A stretch of 64,000 nt of DNA from Pseudonocardia asaccharolytica DSM 44247 = NBRC 16224 (GCF_000423625.1 NZ_AUII01000023.1:16606-80605), one strand, 5' to 3'; shown: positions 29,459 through 39,416, counted from the first letter of the stretch. Notes: a model not told the origin generated them from the sequence alone. Numbers and translations: made by a program.

Positions 29459-29898
29459 ACGAGATGCGTGCGATCAAGGTTCTGCTCGTCGAGGACGACC
29501 CCGGCGATGTGCTCATGACCCGCGAGGCGTTCGAGGAGTACCTGCACAACCGGCTCGACGTCGTCACCGACGGCGCCGACGCGCTGGCCTATCTGCGTAA
29601 CGAGCCGCCCTATGCCGACGCCGCGCGGCCCGACCTGATCCTGCTCGATCTCAACCTTCCCCGCCGCGACGGCCGCGAGGTGCTCGCCGATATCAAGACC
29701 GATCCGCGGCTCACGCACATCCCGGTGATCGTGCTCACCACCTCACAGGCCGAGGAGGACGTGCTGCGCAGCTACCAGCTGCACGCCAACGCCTATGTGA
29801 CGAAACCGGTCGATTTCGAGCGGTTCGTCGAGGCCATCCGGCAGATCGACGGCTTCTTCGCCGGTTTGGTCAAACTCCCTGGTCATCGCCGCTCGTGA
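29455..29898 (+). CDS. Single-domain response regulator (Rcp1-like)
   Basis: A 147-residue receiver with no output domain: VLLVEDDPGDVLM, phospho-acceptor Asp in LLDLNLPRRDG, Thr in VIVLTTSQAEED and Lys in YVTKPVDFERF. It is the likely partner of the kinase encoded just upstream. Its TGA stop lies in the left arm of the palindromic repeat copy 2, only 52 nt before purL. Confidence 0.93.
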   Translation: MNEMRAIKVLLVEDDPGDVLMTREAFEEYLHNRLDVVTDGADALAYLRNEPPYADAARPDLILLDLNLPRRDGREVLADIKTDPRLTHIPVIVLTTSQAEEDVLRSYQLHANAYVTKPVDFERFVEAIRQIDGFFAGLVKLPGHRRS

Positions 29899-29934
29899 GT
29901 GCGTAACAGTGTTCTAACACCGCTCCGCGCTCAC
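29895..29934. repeat. Palindromic repeat, copy 2 (decayed right arm)
   Basis: The left arm 29895-29913 is identical to copies 1 and 3. The right arm 29916-29934 has four differences, one leaving a G/T wobble and three breaking pairs, all toward G or C. It carries the response-regulator stop and lies where the -35 region of purL would be. Confidence 0.85.
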
Positions 29935-29937
29935 AGG

Positions 29938-29943
29938 TAGGCT
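29938..29943 (+). promoter_or_regulatory. -10 element of purL (leaderless type)
   Basis: TAGGCT begins 4 nt after the palindrome and lies 6 nt before the purL GTG. Confidence 0.6.
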
Positions 29944-29949
29944 GAGGCG

Positions 29950-32238
29950 GTGACCGGGACCGTTCCCCAGGTGGACAGCATCGACTCCGCCGTCGCCACC
30001 CCTGACCAGCCTCAGCCCTACCGGGAGCTCGGCCTGGCCGATGACGAGTACGCCCGAATCCGGGAGATCCTCGGCCGCCGGCCCACCGACGCCGAACTGG
30101 CGATGTACGCGGTGATGTGGAGCGAGCACTGCTCCTACAAGTCCTCCAAGGTGCATCTGAAGTACTTCGGGGAGACGACCACGCCGCAGATGCGGGGGCG
30201 GATGCTCGCGGGTATCGGCGAGAACGCCGGCGTGGTCGAGATCGGCGACGGGTGGGCCGTCACGTTCAAGGTCGAATCGCACAACCACCCCTCCTACGTC
30301 GAGCCGTACCAGGGTGCGGCGACGGGTGTCGGCGGGATCGTCCGCGACATCATGGCGATGGGCGCGCGCCCGGTCGCGGTTGCGGACCCGTTGCGGTTCG
30401 GCCCGGCCGACGCCCCGGACACCGCGCGCGTGCTTCCCGGGGTCGTCGCCGGGATCGGTGGGTACGGCAACTGTCTCGGGCTGCCGAACGTGGGCGGCGA
30501 GGTGGTGTTCGACCCGTCCTATTCCGGCAACCCCCTGGTCAATGCGCTGTGCGTGGGCTCGATGCGGGTGGAGGATCTCCACCTGGCGTTCGCCTCGGGC
30601 GTCGGTAACAAGATCATCTTGTTCGGGGCGCGAACCGGGCTCGACGGCATCGGCGGGGTCTCGGTGCTGGCGTCGGAGACCTTCAGCGGGGACGAGGACG
30701 GCTCCGGCCGCAAGAAGCTTCCGTCGGTGCAGGTCGGTGATCCGTTCACCGAGAAGGTGCTCATCGAATGCTGTCTGGAGCTGTTCCACGCCGGGCTCGT
30801 CGTGGGCATCCAGGATCTCGGCGGTGCGGGGCTGGCATGTGCGACCAGCGAGCTGGCCAGCGCCGGGGACGGCGGCATGCAGGTCGATCTGGACGCGGTA
30901 CCGCTGCGCGCCACCGGGATGACCGCCGCGGAGATCCTGGCCAGTGAGTCGCAGGAGCGCATGTGCGCGGTGGTGCGCCCCGAGGACGTCGAGCGTTTCA
31001 TGGCCGTCTGCCGCAAATGGGATGTCCTCGCCGCGGTCATCGGCGAGGTCACCGAGGACGACCGGCTGCGGATCACCTGGCGCGGCGAGACCGTCGTCGA
31101 CGTTCCCCCGCGCACGGTCGCGGACGAGGGGCCGGTCTACCACCGCCCGGTCGAGCGTTCGGCAGCCCAGGACGCACTGGTCGCGAACACCCCGGACGCG
31201 CTGCCCCGCCCGGCCGCACCCAGCGAGCTGCGGGCCGAGATCCTGCGCATGGCGGCCAGCCCGAACCTGTGCAGCCGGGCGTGGGTCACCGACCAGTACG
31301 ACCGCTACGTGCGCGGTAACACCGTCTTGGCCCAGCCCGCCGACGCCGGGGTGGTGCGGGTCGACGAGGAGTCCGGCCGCGGCGTCGCCGTCGCCACCGA
31401 TTGCAACGCCCGCTTCGTCGCCCTCGACCCGTATGTCGGCACCCAGCTCGCGCTCGCCGAGGCCTATCGCAACGTCGCGGTCTCCGGCGCCGAACCCATC
31501 GCGGTGACGAACTGCCTCAACTTCGGTTCCCCGGAGGACCCGCACGTGATGTGGCAGTTCGCCGAGGCGGTGCGGGGGCTGGCCGACGGGTGCGCGACGC
31601 TGGGCATCCCGGTCACCGGCGGCAATGTGAGCTTCTACAACCAGACCGGCGACCGGCCCATCCTGCCGACCCCGGTGATCGGGGTCCTCGGCGTGTTCGA
31701 GGACGTCCGCCGTCGCGTCCGCTGCGGCTTCACCCGCGACGGCGACGCGGTCGTGCTGCTCGGGGCCACCCGTGACGAGCTGGGCGGCAGCGAATGGGCA
31801 CACGTCGCGCACGGCCATCTCGGTGGCCGCCCGCCCGCGGTCGACCTCGCCGCCGAGCAGCGACTGGCCGCGCTGCTGGCCGCGGCCGCCGCCGACGGCG
31901 TCCTCACCGGCGCCCACGACCTGTCCGAGGGCGGCCTCGCCCAGGCGCTGGTCGAGTCGAGCCTGGTCGGTGAGCGGGGCGCGAGGATCGCGCCGCCCCC
32001 CGGGCTCGATCCGTTCGTCGCGCTGTTCGCGGAGTCGGCGGGCCGGGCGCTGGTCACGGTGGCCGAGCCGGACGCCGAGGCTTTCCTCGCCCGCGTCGGC
32101 GAGGCCGGGGTGCCCGCGTCGCGGCTGGGCACCACCGGCGGCGCCGAGCTCGTCATCGGTGAGCTGCCCGCGCTGTCCCTCGACGAGCTCCGCACGGCCT
32201 GGGAGGGGACGCTGCCCGCTCTGTTCGGCTCCCCGTGA
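29950..32238 (+). CDS. purL: FGAM synthase large subunit PurL
   Basis: A 762-residue PurL of the small (three-subunit) type that needs PurS and Pur[62 protein letters not shown] and the second-half [16 protein letters not shown] show both ATP-binding halves. It converts FGAR to FGAM. Its stop overlaps the SCP-like gene by 4 nt (GTGA). Confidence 0.97.
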   Translation: MTGTVPQVDSIDSAVATPDQPQPYRELGLADDEYARIREILGRRPTDAELAMYAVMWSEHCSYKSSKVHLKYFGETTTPQMRGRMLAGIGENAGVVEIGDGWAVTFKVESHNHPSYVEPYQGAATGVGGIVRDIMAMGARPVAVADPLRFGPADAPDTARVLPGVVAGIGGYGNCLGLPNVGGEVVFDPSYSGNPLVNALCVGSMRVEDLHLAFASGVGNKIILFGARTGLDGIGGVSVLASETFSGDEDGSGRKKLPSVQVGDPFTEKVLIECCLELFHAGLVVGIQDLGGAGLACATSELASAGDGGMQVDLDAVPLRATGMTAAEILASESQERMCAVVRPEDVERFMAVCRKWDVLAAVIGEVTEDDRLRITWRGETVVDVPPRTVADEGPVYHRPVERSAAQDALVANTPDALPRPAAPSELRAEILRMAASPNLCSRAWVTDQYDRYVRGNTVLAQPADAGVVRVDEESGRGVAVATDCNARFVALDPYVGTQLALAEAYRNVAVSGAEPIAVTNCLNFGSPEDPHVMWQFAEAVRGLADGCATLGIPVTGGNVSFYNQTGDRPILPTPVIGVLGVFEDVRRRVRCGFTRDGDAVVLLGATRDELGGSEWAHVAHGHLGGRPPAVDLAAEQRLAALLAAAAADGVLTGAHDLSEGGLAQALVESSLVGERGARIAPPPGLDPFVALFAESAGRALVTVAEPDAEAFLARVGEAGVPASRLGTTGGAELVIGELPALSLDELRTAWEGTLPALFGSP

Positions 32239-32579
32239 CCCCCGATCCGCTGACGGACTGGTTGGCGGGTGGGAGCCGGCCGGACCGGTCGTTGCTGCGC
32301 GTCGCGGTGAAAGAGAGCCTTGCGGCGCTGGCCGCCGTGGCGCCGGGACGCAGCGTCGAGGTGCGCGTTCCGCCGTTCGGTGCCGTGCAGTGCGTCGCGG
32401 GTCCACGGCATGGGCGCGGAACGCCACCGAACGTCGTGGAAACCGATGTGCGAACCTGGATCGCTCTCGTGACCGGGGATGTGACCTGGGACGATGCGGT
32501 GCGCAGCGGAGCGCTGGCGGTATCGGGGACCCGCGCGGGTGAGGTGGCCAGATGGTTGCCACTGGATCGCGACCGGTAG
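32235..32579 (+). CDS. SCP-like (sterol carrier family) protein, Rv0804-position
   Basis: A 114-residue protein with [32 protein letters not shown] and a C-terminal [20 protein letters not shown], which fit the bacterial SCP orthologue family found next to purL in actinobacteria. Such domains bind hydrophobic ligands; the ligand here is unknown. It is translationally coupled to purL. Confidence 0.75.
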   Translation: MTPDPLTDWLAGGSRPDRSLLRVAVKESLAALAAVAPGRSVEVRVPPFGAVQCVAGPRHGRGTPPNVVETDVRTWIALVTGDVTWDDAVRSGALAVSGTRAGEVARWLPLDRDR

Positions 32580-32698
32580 CTGATCGACTCTCGATCGGAT
32601 GATTCGAGCCACCTGATGGTGGCGTCTCCGCGACTCGAGGTCGAAAATTGCGCCGGTCGGTGCCAGCGCGGGCCGAACGGGCGATGGGAGGTGGAGGC

Positions 32699-34849
32699 GT
32701 GGTCGCGGTGCGCAGCCTCCCAGATCCCCTCGAGCCGCCGCCTGGGCGACGCGTCACCGGCAGCGCCGACCCCATCGTCGAGCTGGCCGACCGCTGGGCC
32801 GAGCTGTTGGCCGCGGGCCAAACCTGCCTGCCCCGTCGCCTCGACGCGTTGCTGCGTCGGTTATCTGTGGCGCTGCGGGCCGAACCGTTCTGGCCGCTCG
32901 CCGTCCGGCCCCTCGGTGCCGCGCTGCTCGATGCCGGTCTGGCCGGCAGACGCGCCGGTGCCGATGCCCCGCCCCCGGAGGACCTGTTGCCGCTGAGCCT
33001 GGGGCTGCTGCGGCGCGACGGGCAGCGGCTGCTCGACCTGCCGGGTCCCGAGGGCGCCCGCCGGTTGGCCACCGCGCTCGACGAGCTCGTCGCCGGTTTC
33101 ACCGCCGCCGTGCGCAAGCGCAGCCAGCTTGCGGCGCCCCCGGAGGAACAGCTCGAGCGCGTGCTGGCCGATGGTGAGCTGCGCTACCGCACGCTCTACC
33201 TACAGGGCCCGGTCGGGATCGGAATCGGTGATCTCGACGGCCAGGTGCTGGACATGAACCCGGCGCTGTGCCGCATGTTCGGGCTGTCCGCGCCGCCGGA
33301 CCTGCCCCGACCGGTGACCGACTTCGTGCATCCCGACGATGCGGCCGGGTTCATCGAGAGCTACCACCGGCTGCGCGCCGACGACGGGCCGGACACCCTC
33401 GGCGTCGACGTCCGGTTGGTGCGCGGCGACGAGCTGGTCGTCTGGGTGCATATCACCGGATCGCTGGTCCGCGACGATGCCGGCAGGCCCAGCCACCTCA
33501 TCGCCGTCGTGCAGGACGTCTCCGAGCGGCACCGGTTGCGTTCGCGCCTCGAACAGGCGTCCTCACAGGACCGGCTGACCCGGCTGCCCAACCGGGTGGT
33601 CACCGAGCAGCGGCTGCGGCAGGCCTTCCTGCCGGGGGCGGCGCGCCGGGTCGGGCTCTGCGCGCTCGACATCGACGGCTTCACCAAGGTCAACGACGGG
33701 CTCGGCCACCAGATCGGTGACCAGCTGCTGCTCGCGGTGGCCGGACGGCTGCAGATGGCCGCCGGGCCACATCTGGTCACCCGCACCGGTGGCGACGAGT
33801 TCGCCGTCCTCGTCGTCGATCCCGAGGGCCTCGACGACGTCTGCCGGCTCGCCGACCGGCTGCTGGCCGCGCTGGCAGCACCGTTCCACCTCGGCGGGCA
33901 CACGCTCATGATGTCGGCGAGTGTCGGCGTCACCGAGGCGGCGACCACGGCGGCGTGCCCCGACGAGCTCAGGCGCGCGGCCGACGTCGCGCTGTCCTGG
34001 GCCAAGGCGCACGGTGGCGGGGAACGGGTGGTGTTCGACCCGGAGCGCGACGCGGGGGAGGCAGCCCGGTTCGCGCTGCTGGCCGGGCTGCGCGGGGCGG
34101 TGGAAAGGGCCGAGTTCCACCTGGCGTTCCAGCCACTGGTCCGGTTGCACGACAGGTGGGTCCGCGGGGCCGAGGCGCTCGTCCGCTGGCAGCACCCCGA
34201 TCAGGGGTTGCTGGGGCCGGGGCGGTTCATCGAGCTCGCCGAGCGCAGCGGCGCGATCATCCCGCTCGGACACTGGGTGCTCGCCGAGGCGTGCCGCACA
34301 GCGGCGGCGTGGCGCGCGGAGCTCGGCCATGGCTCGCCGTATGTCAGCGTGAACGTCTCGCCGCTGCAGCTCACCGAGTCCGAATGGGTGCAGGAGGTGA
34401 TCGGGGTACTCGACGAGACCGGCCTGCCCGCGGAGAAGCTGCAGCTGGAGATCACCGAGCAGGCGGTGCTGGGCGACGAGGCGGTCGCGCTCGATGCGCT
34501 CGATGCGCTGCGGGCCGTCGGGGTCCGTCTCGCCCTCGACGATTTCGGCACCGGCTACTCCAGCCTGGCCTGGCTGCGCCGGTTGCCGGTGCACGCGCTC
34601 AAGATCGACGGCTCGTTCATCGACGGGCTGCGTCACCCGCTGCCGGACCCGGTGGACCAGAGTATCGTGCGCGCGCTCGTCGAGATGGCGCACGCGCTCG
34701 GTCTCGAGGTGACCGCCGAGTGGGTGGAGACCAGGGTACAGGCGGACCGGCTCTGCAGGCTGGGCTGCGACCTCGGTCAGGGCCGGTGGTTCGGTGATGC
34801 AGGCCCCGCCTCGTGGGTCCCGGAACTATGGCGGCGTACGATCCGGTAA
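32699..34849 (+). CDS. PAS-GGDEF-EAL cyclic-di-GMP enzyme
   Basis: I place the start at GTG 32699, which follows GGGAGGTGGAGG; the frame opens at 32648. A helical N-terminus of about 130 residues precedes a PAS domain, a diguanylate cyclase domain with intact TRTGGDEFAVLVVD, and a phosphodiesterase domain with GAEALVRWQHP, LALDDFGTGYSSLAWLRRLP and LKIDGSFIDG. No RxxD inhibitory site lies before GGDEF. It could both make and break cyclic di-GMP from GTP. It lies between purL and purF. Confidence 0.93.
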   Translation: MVAVRSLPDPLEPPPGRRVTGSADPIVELADRWAELLAAGQTCLPRRLDALLRRLSVALRAEPFWPLAVRPLGAALLDAGLAGRRAGADAPPPEDLLPLSLGLLRRDGQRLLDLPGPEGARRLATALDELVAGFTAAVRKRSQLAAPPEEQLERVLADGELRYRTLYLQGPVGIGIGDLDGQVLDMNPALCRMFGLSAPPDLPRPVTDFVHPDDAAGFIESYHRLRADDGPDTLGVDVRLVRGDELVVWVHITGSLVRDDAGRPSHLIAVVQDVSERHRLRSRLEQASSQDRLTRLPNRVVTEQRLRQAFLPGAARRVGLCALDIDGFTKVNDGLGHQIGDQLLLAVAGRLQMAAGPHLVTRTGGDEFAVLVVDPEGLDDVCRLADRLLAALAAPFHLGGHTLMMSASVGVTEAATTAACPDELRRAADVALSWAKAHGGGERVVFDPERDAGEAARFALLAGLRGAVERAEFHLAFQPLVRLHDRWVRGAEALVRWQHPDQGLLGPGRFIELAERSGAIIPLGHWVLAEACRTAAAWRAELGHGSPYVSVNVSPLQLTESEWVQEVIGVLDETGLPAEKLQLEITEQAVLGDEAVALDALDALRAVGVRLALDDFGTGYSSLAWLRRLPVHALKIDGSFIDGLRHPLPDPVDQSIVRALVEMAHALGLEVTAEWVETRVQADRLCRLGCDLGQGRWFGDAGPASWVPELWRRTIR
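34837..34842 (+). promoter_or_regulatory. Possible -10 element of purF
   Basis: TACGAT lies inside the last codons of the GGDEF-EAL gene, about 37 nt before the purF start region. Confidence 0.35.
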
Positions 34850-34878
34850 CGGGTTCGCGCCGTCTTTTGCTGAGGAGA

Positions 34879-36534
34879 GTGTGTGCGTTGAGTTCCAGCC
34901 GGAACGTGCACCCGACCGAATGCACGACAGCTGCACCCAACGCCGAACCGAATGCGTCGCCGTCGGCCGACGCGATCCCGCTGGAGCACGCGCTGCGCGA
35001 GGAGTGCGGTGTCTTCGGCGTCTGGGCCCCGGGCGAGGATGTCGCGAAGCTCACCTACTACGGCCTCTACGCGTTGCAGCACCGCGGCCAGGAGGCCGCG
35101 GGCATCGCGGTCTGCGACGGCAGGCGGGTGGTGGTGTTCAAGGATCTCGGCCTGGTCAGCCAGGTCTTCGACGAGCAGACGCTGTCCTCGCTGCGCGGTC
35201 ACCTCGCCGTCGGACACACCCGCTACTCCACCACGGGCTCGACGACCTGGGAGAACTCGCAGCCCACGTTCCGTACCACGGCCGCCGGCAGCGGTATCGC
35301 GCTCGGCCACAACGGCAACCTGGTGAACACCGCGGAGCTGCGCGACGAGGTCGGCACGCTGTCGGATGAGGCCGGCTTCCGCGGCGGTCATGTCCAGGCC
35401 ACCACCGACTCCGATCTGATCTGCGAGCTGCTCGCGGCCGATGCCGCCGACACCGGGCTGGAGGAGGCCGCGATGCGGCTGCTGCCCCGGCTTCTCGGGG
35501 CGTTCTCGCTGGTCTTCGCCGACGAGCAGACCCTCTACGCGGCCCGCGATCCGCACGGCGTCCGGCCGCTCGTGCTCGGCCGTCTCGAGCGGGGCTGGGT
35601 AGTCGCCAGCGAGACCGCGGCGCTCGACATCGTCGGCGCCTCGATCGTCCGCGAGGTCGAGCCGGGCGAGCTGCTCGCGATCGATGCCGACGGTATCCGC
35701 AGCTCCCGGTTCGGGGTACCGGAGCCCAAGGGCTGCGTGTTCGAGTACGTCTATCTGGCCCGGCCGGACACGACGATCGCCGGCCGTTCGGTGCACGCCG
35801 CCCGGGTCGAGATCGGCCGCAGGCTCGCCGAGGAACACCCCGTCGAGGCAGATCTGGTGATCCCGGTTCCCGAGTCGGGAACGCCGGCCGCGATCGGCTA
35901 CGCCCAGGGGTCGCGCATCCCCTACGGGCAGGGTCTGGTCAAGAACGCCTACGTCGGCCGCACGTTCATCCAGCCCTCGCAGACCATCCGCCAGCTCGGC
36001 ATCCGGCTCAAGCTCAACCCGTTGCGCGACGTCATCCGAGGTAAACGCCTCGTCGTCGTCGACGACTCGATCGTGCGCGGCAACACTCAGCGGGCGCTCG
36101 TGCGGATGCTGCGCGAGTCGGGTGCGCTGGAGGTGCACGTCCGGATCGCCTCGCCGCCGGTGCGCTGGCCGTGCTTCTACGGGATCGACTTCGCCACCCG
36201 GGCGGAGCTGGTCGCCAGCGGTCTCGACACCGACGGGGTGCGGCGCTCCATCGGCGCCGACACGCTGGGATACCTGTCGCTCGACGGGCTCATCGCGGCC
36301 AGCGAGCAGCCGAAGAGCCGGTTGTGCTGCGCGTGTTTCGACGGGGCCTACCCCATTCCGCTGCCCGCGGAGGCCCGGCTGGGAAAGCACCTGCTCGAGG
36401 AGCTGGGCGGCGAGGTGACCGTCGTGGCAGCCGCCGCGGCCGAGACCTCGAGCGCCGCTGCAGCGGGGACTTCCGGCGAAGCCGGGCCGCTGTCGGTCGG
36501 TTACGGTGCCGGGGACGCACTTCGTCGTCCCTGA
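34879..36534 (+). CDS. purF: Amidophosphoribosyltransferase
   Basis: The first committed enzyme of purine synthesis, about 551 aa. The mature N-terminal nucleophile Cys is in REECGVFGVWAPGEDV, after a propeptide of about 40 residues. The PRPP loop is VVDDSIVRGNTQRALVRM, and Cys in WPCFYGIDF and RLCCACFDG fit the [4Fe-4S] ligands. The start is uncertain: GTG 34879 abuts the AGGAG, TTG 34888 has it 10 nt upstream, and the frame is open to 34813. Confidence 0.95.
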   Translation: MCALSSSRNVHPTECTTAAPNAEPNASPSADAIPLEHALREECGVFGVWAPGEDVAKLTYYGLYALQHRGQEAAGIAVCDGRRVVVFKDLGLVSQVFDEQTLSSLRGHLAVGHTRYSTTGSTTWENSQPTFRTTAAGSGIALGHNGNLVNTAELRDEVGTLSDEAGFRGGHVQATTDSDLICELLAADAADTGLEEAAMRLLPRLLGAFSLVFADEQTLYAARDPHGVRPLVLGRLERGWVVASETAALDIVGASIVREVEPGELLAIDADGIRSSRFGVPEPKGCVFEYVYLARPDTTIAGRSVHAARVEIGRRLAEEHPVEADLVIPVPESGTPAAIGYAQGSRIPYGQGLVKNAYVGRTFIQPSQTIRQLGIRLKLNPLRDVIRGKRLVVVDDSIVRGNTQRALVRMLRESGALEVHVRIASPPVRWPCFYGIDFATRAELVASGLDTDGVRRSIGADTLGYLSLDGLIAASEQPKSRLCCACFDGAYPIPLPAEARLGKHLLEELGGEVTVVAAAAAETSSAAAAGTSGEAGPLSVGYGAGDALRRP

Positions 36535-36610
36535 GCTCGGCCGACCCTGAGCGCGGGCCGTCCGTGCGCCGTCCGCGGCGCCGTCATCCACCGGGAGCGA
36601 GACACCCATC

Positions 36611-37726
36611 ATGGCACCCATGCCGCCGACCGTGCCCGACAACAACGTCGACGAACCGCGGGTCAGCTATGCGACCGCAGGTGTCGACATCGAGGCCGGT
36701 GAGCGCGCGGTCGAGGCATTCCGACCGTATGCGGAGAAGGCGTCGCGGCCCGAGGTCCTGGGCGGCATCGGCGGCTTCGCCGGGCTGTTCGCCCCGAAGC
36801 TGGGTCGCTATGCCGAGCCGGTGCTGGCCGCGTCCACCGACGGGGTCGGGACCAAGGTGTCCATCGCGCAGGCGATGGACAAGCACGACACGATCGGCCT
36901 CGACCTGGTCGCAATGGTCGTAGACGACCTGGTGGTGTGCGGCGCCGAGCCGTTGTTCCTCCAGGATTACATCGCGGTCGAGCGACTGGTGCCCGAGCAG
37001 GTCGCGACGATCGTCAGGGGCATCGCCGAGGGCTGCCAGCAGGCCGGCTGCGCGCTGCTGGGCGGGGAGACCGCCGAACATCCCGGGCTCATGGCGGCCG
37101 GCGGCTACGATCTGTCGGCCACCGCCGTCGGGATCGTCGATGCCGAGGCGATGCTGCGTCCCGAGCGGGTGCGCCCCGGTGACGTGCTCGTCGCGATGCG
37201 CGCCTCCGGGTTGCATTCCAACGGCTATTCACTGGCTCGGCACGTGCTCCTGGAGATCGCCCGGATGCCGTTGGACGGGCACGTCGAGGAGTTCGGGCGC
37301 AGCCTCGGGGAGGAGCTGCTCGCCCCGACCCGAATCTATGCGCGTGACTGCCTCGCGCTGGCCGCCGAGACCGGGGTGCGCACGTTCGCGCACATCACCG
37401 GCGGCGGGCTGGCCCGCAACCTGGAGCGGGTGCTGCCCGACGGGCTCGTCGCCGTCGCCGAACGCGGCACCTGGACCCCCGAGCCGGTGTTCAAGATGAT
37501 CGCCTCGCGGGGCCGGATCGACCGCGCGGAGATGGAGAAGACCTTCAACATGGGCGTCGGAATGGTCGCGGTGCTGCCGCCGGACGACGTCGACCGCGCG
37601 CTGGCCGTGCTGACAGCCCGACACGTCCCGGCCTGGGTGCTGGGGGAGGTGCGGCGCGCGACGGGCGAGGGGGGCCAGGGTCCTGGCGACCGGGTCCAGC
37701 TGCTCGGCGAACATCCCCGCTTCTGA
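36611..37726 (+). CDS. purM: AIR synthase
   Basis: A 371-residue phosphoribosylformylglycinamidine cyclo-ligase. SYATAGVDIEAGERAVEAF, STDGVGTKVSIAQAMDKHDT, GCALLGGETAEHPG and the C-terminal EMEKTFNMGVGMVAVLP are family signatures. It closes the purine region, 76 nt after purF and probably in the same transcript, and is followed by palindromic repeat copy 3. Confidence 0.96.
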   Translation: MAPMPPTVPDNNVDEPRVSYATAGVDIEAGERAVEAFRPYAEKASRPEVLGGIGGFAGLFAPKLGRYAEPVLAASTDGVGTKVSIAQAMDKHDTIGLDLVAMVVDDLVVCGAEPLFLQDYIAVERLVPEQVATIVRGIAEGCQQAGCALLGGETAEHPGLMAAGGYDLSATAVGIVDAEAMLRPERVRPGDVLVAMRASGLHSNGYSLARHVLLEIARMPLDGHVEEFGRSLGEELLAPTRIYARDCLALAAETGVRTFAHITGGGLARNLERVLPDGLVAVAERGTWTPEPVFKMIASRGRIDRAEMEKTFNMGVGMVAVLPPDDVDRALAVLTARHVPAWVLGEVRRATGEGGQGPGDRVQLLGEHPRF

Positions 37727-37729
37727 CCC

Positions 37730-37775
37730 CCTGTGAGTGCGTAACAGTGTTAGAACACTGTTACGCACTCACAGG
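37730..37775. repeat. Palindromic repeat, copy 3 (purM / NrtR 3' ends)
   Basis: The arms 37730-37751 and 37754-37775 are 22-bp perfect complements with a 2-nt AG loop, inverted relative to copy 1. It lies between convergent genes and contains the TGA of the minus-strand NrtR-like gene. It is a probable bidirectional terminator. Confidence 0.9.
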
Positions 37776-38452
37776 AGGCGGGTGAGCGGCGGAGACAGGG
37801 CGGTAGCCGGGCCGCGACGGAACAGCTGTGCCGGGCGCCCGCGGCCGCCGGCGGCCCTCGATTCGGTCGGCATCAGGAAGCCGTCGGTCGAGGTGACCTT
37901 GCGGGAGAAGTTGCGCGGGTCGATCTCGGTCTGCCAGACCGCCTCGTAGACCCGACGAAGCTCGCTGATCGTGAACTCGGACGGGCAGAACGAAGCGGCC
38001 AGAGTCGAGTACTCCAGCTTCGCCCTGGCCCGCTCGACGCCGTCGGCGAGGATGCGGTCGTGGTCGAACGCCAACCCGGCCGTCTCGTCGATCGGGCGCC
38101 ACGCGCTGACCGCGGCCTCCGGATCGGCGACGGGCTCGGGGAGGTCGGGCAGCAGCGCGAGATGGGCGACGCTGAGCACCCGGCCGCGCGGGTCGCGATC
38201 CGGGGTGGCGTAGCTGGCGAGCTGCTCCAGATGCCCGGTGACGGCGTCCCCCGTGGCGGCCCGGGTCAGTTCGGCGAGCTGCCGGGCAGCGGTGTCGCGC
38301 AGGTCCTCGCGCGGCCTGACAAAGCCGCCGGGTAACGCCCAGTACCCGGCGTATGGCGGCGCGGCGCGCTGCACCAGCAGCCCGCACAGCGCCCCGTCAC
38401 GCACTGTGAGGACGACGAGATCGACGGCGACGGCGAACAGGTTGCCACGCAT
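37769..38452 (-). CDS. NrtR-like Nudix-fold transcriptional regulator
   Basis: A 227-residue protein with an N-terminal Nudix domain and a C-terminal winged helix (FTISELRRVYEAVW, NFSRKVTSTDGFLMP), the NrtR layout. The Nudix box at residues 43-65 is degenerate: RQLAEL replaces REUxEE, so two catalytic Glu are missing, as expected for an ADP-ribose sensor rather than a hydrolase. NrtR proteins repress NAD metabolism genes; no such target is adjacent. The stop codon is inside the palindromic repeat. Confidence 0.85.
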   Translation of the reverse strand: MRGNLFAVAVDLVVLTVRDGALCGLLVQRAAPPYAGYWALPGGFVRPREDLRDTAARQLAELTRAATGDAVTGHLEQLASYATPDRDPRGRVLSVAHLALLPDLPEPVADPEAAVSAWRPIDETAGLAFDHDRILADGVERARAKLEYSTLAASFCPSEFTISELRRVYEAVWQTEIDPRNFSRKVTSTDGFLMPTESRAAGGRGRPAQLFRRGPATALSPPLTRLL

Positions 38453-38612
38453 GTGTTGCCACCCTGACGAGAACTTGGGGAGCGATTTTCGTCAGGGCGA
38501 CACTACCGGGCGCTCAGGACCGGGCGGCGGTCCGGACCAGGCCGATCAGCTCCTCCTCGTCCGGATCGATCCGGCGCGGCGTCGACCCGCTCTAGAAGAA
38601 CGTGCGAGGCGT

Positions 38613-38618
38613 TACGGT
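38613..38618 (+). promoter_or_regulatory. -10 element of the TauE/SafE gene (leaderless type)
   Basis: TACGGT lies 6 nt before GTG 38625. Confidence 0.5.
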
Positions 38619-38624
38619 CACGGC

Positions 38625-39386
38625 GTGGCCGGGATGACGCCGCTTCAGGCGCTGCTCGTGGCCCTCGCCGGGCTCGGGGCAGGCGCGGTGAACGCGGCCG
38701 TCGGCTCTGGGACATTGATCACGTTCCCGATGCTGCTCGCGGTCGGATTCCCGCCCGTTGTGGCGAACGTCTCAAACAACATCGGCCTGGTGCCGGGGTC
38801 CGTCGCCGGGGTGTTCGGCTATCGGCGCGAACTGCGTGGCCAACGCTCCCGTCTCGGGCTGCTGTGCGGCGCGTCCGGGATCGGCGGGCTGGCCGGGGCG
38901 GGCCTGCTGCTCGCCCTGCCCACCAGGACCTTCGCCGCGGCGGTGCCGGCTCTGATCGGCCTCGCGGTGGTACTCGTCCTGGCCCAGCCGCTGGTCGCCC
39001 GGCGGGTCGGAGCCCATGGTCCGCCCGAGCGAGAACCCCGCTGGCTGACCGCGGGCGTCACCGCGTCCGGGATCTACGGGGGCTACTTCGGTGCCGCGCA
39101 GGGCGTGATACTGCTCGGGCTGATGGGCGTGGCCCTGCCCCAAGACCTGCAGCGGATCAACGCGTTGAAGAACGCGATGGCACTGACCGTCAACCTCGTC
39201 GCCGGGGTTGTCTTCGCACTGTTCGCGAACCGGATCGACTGGACCGCAGCACTGCTCATCGCTGCGGGTGCCGTGGTCGGAGGCCGACTCGGTGCGGCGC
39301 TCACCCGTCGGCTACCGCCGACGGCGTTCCGGCTGCTCATAGCCGCGGTCGGGCTGGCCGCGATGACCACCCTGGTGGTGCGATGA
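38625..39386 (+). CDS. TauE/SafE-family sulfite/anion exporter
   Basis: A 253-residue protein with about eight membrane helices. LVALAGLGAGAVNAAVGSGT and VANVSNNIGLVPGSVAGVFG, then the second repeat SGIYGGYFGAAQGVILLGLM and NALKNAMALTVNLVAGVVFA, are the duplicated TauE/SafE motifs. The transported anion is unknown. The frame is open to 38238, but family length and the promoter support GTG 38625. Confidence 0.88.
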   Translation: MAGMTPLQALLVALAGLGAGAVNAAVGSGTLITFPMLLAVGFPPVVANVSNNIGLVPGSVAGVFGYRRELRGQRSRLGLLCGASGIGGLAGAGLLLALPTRTFAAAVPALIGLAVVLVLAQPLVARRVGAHGPPEREPRWLTAGVTASGIYGGYFGAAQGVILLGLMGVALPQDLQRINALKNAMALTVNLVAGVVFALFANRIDWTAALLIAAGAVVGGRLGAALTRRLPPTAFRLLIAAVGLAAMTTLVVR

Positions 39387-39416
39387 GGTTCCGGAAACGC
39401 CGTCGGACGGGCCGGC

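Noticed and set aside
29914..33117. A 1067-codon open frame antisense to purL and neighbours
   Set aside because: It is a codon-bias shadow: low-complexity Arg/Gly/Ala composition, no domain, and purL on the other strand is certain.
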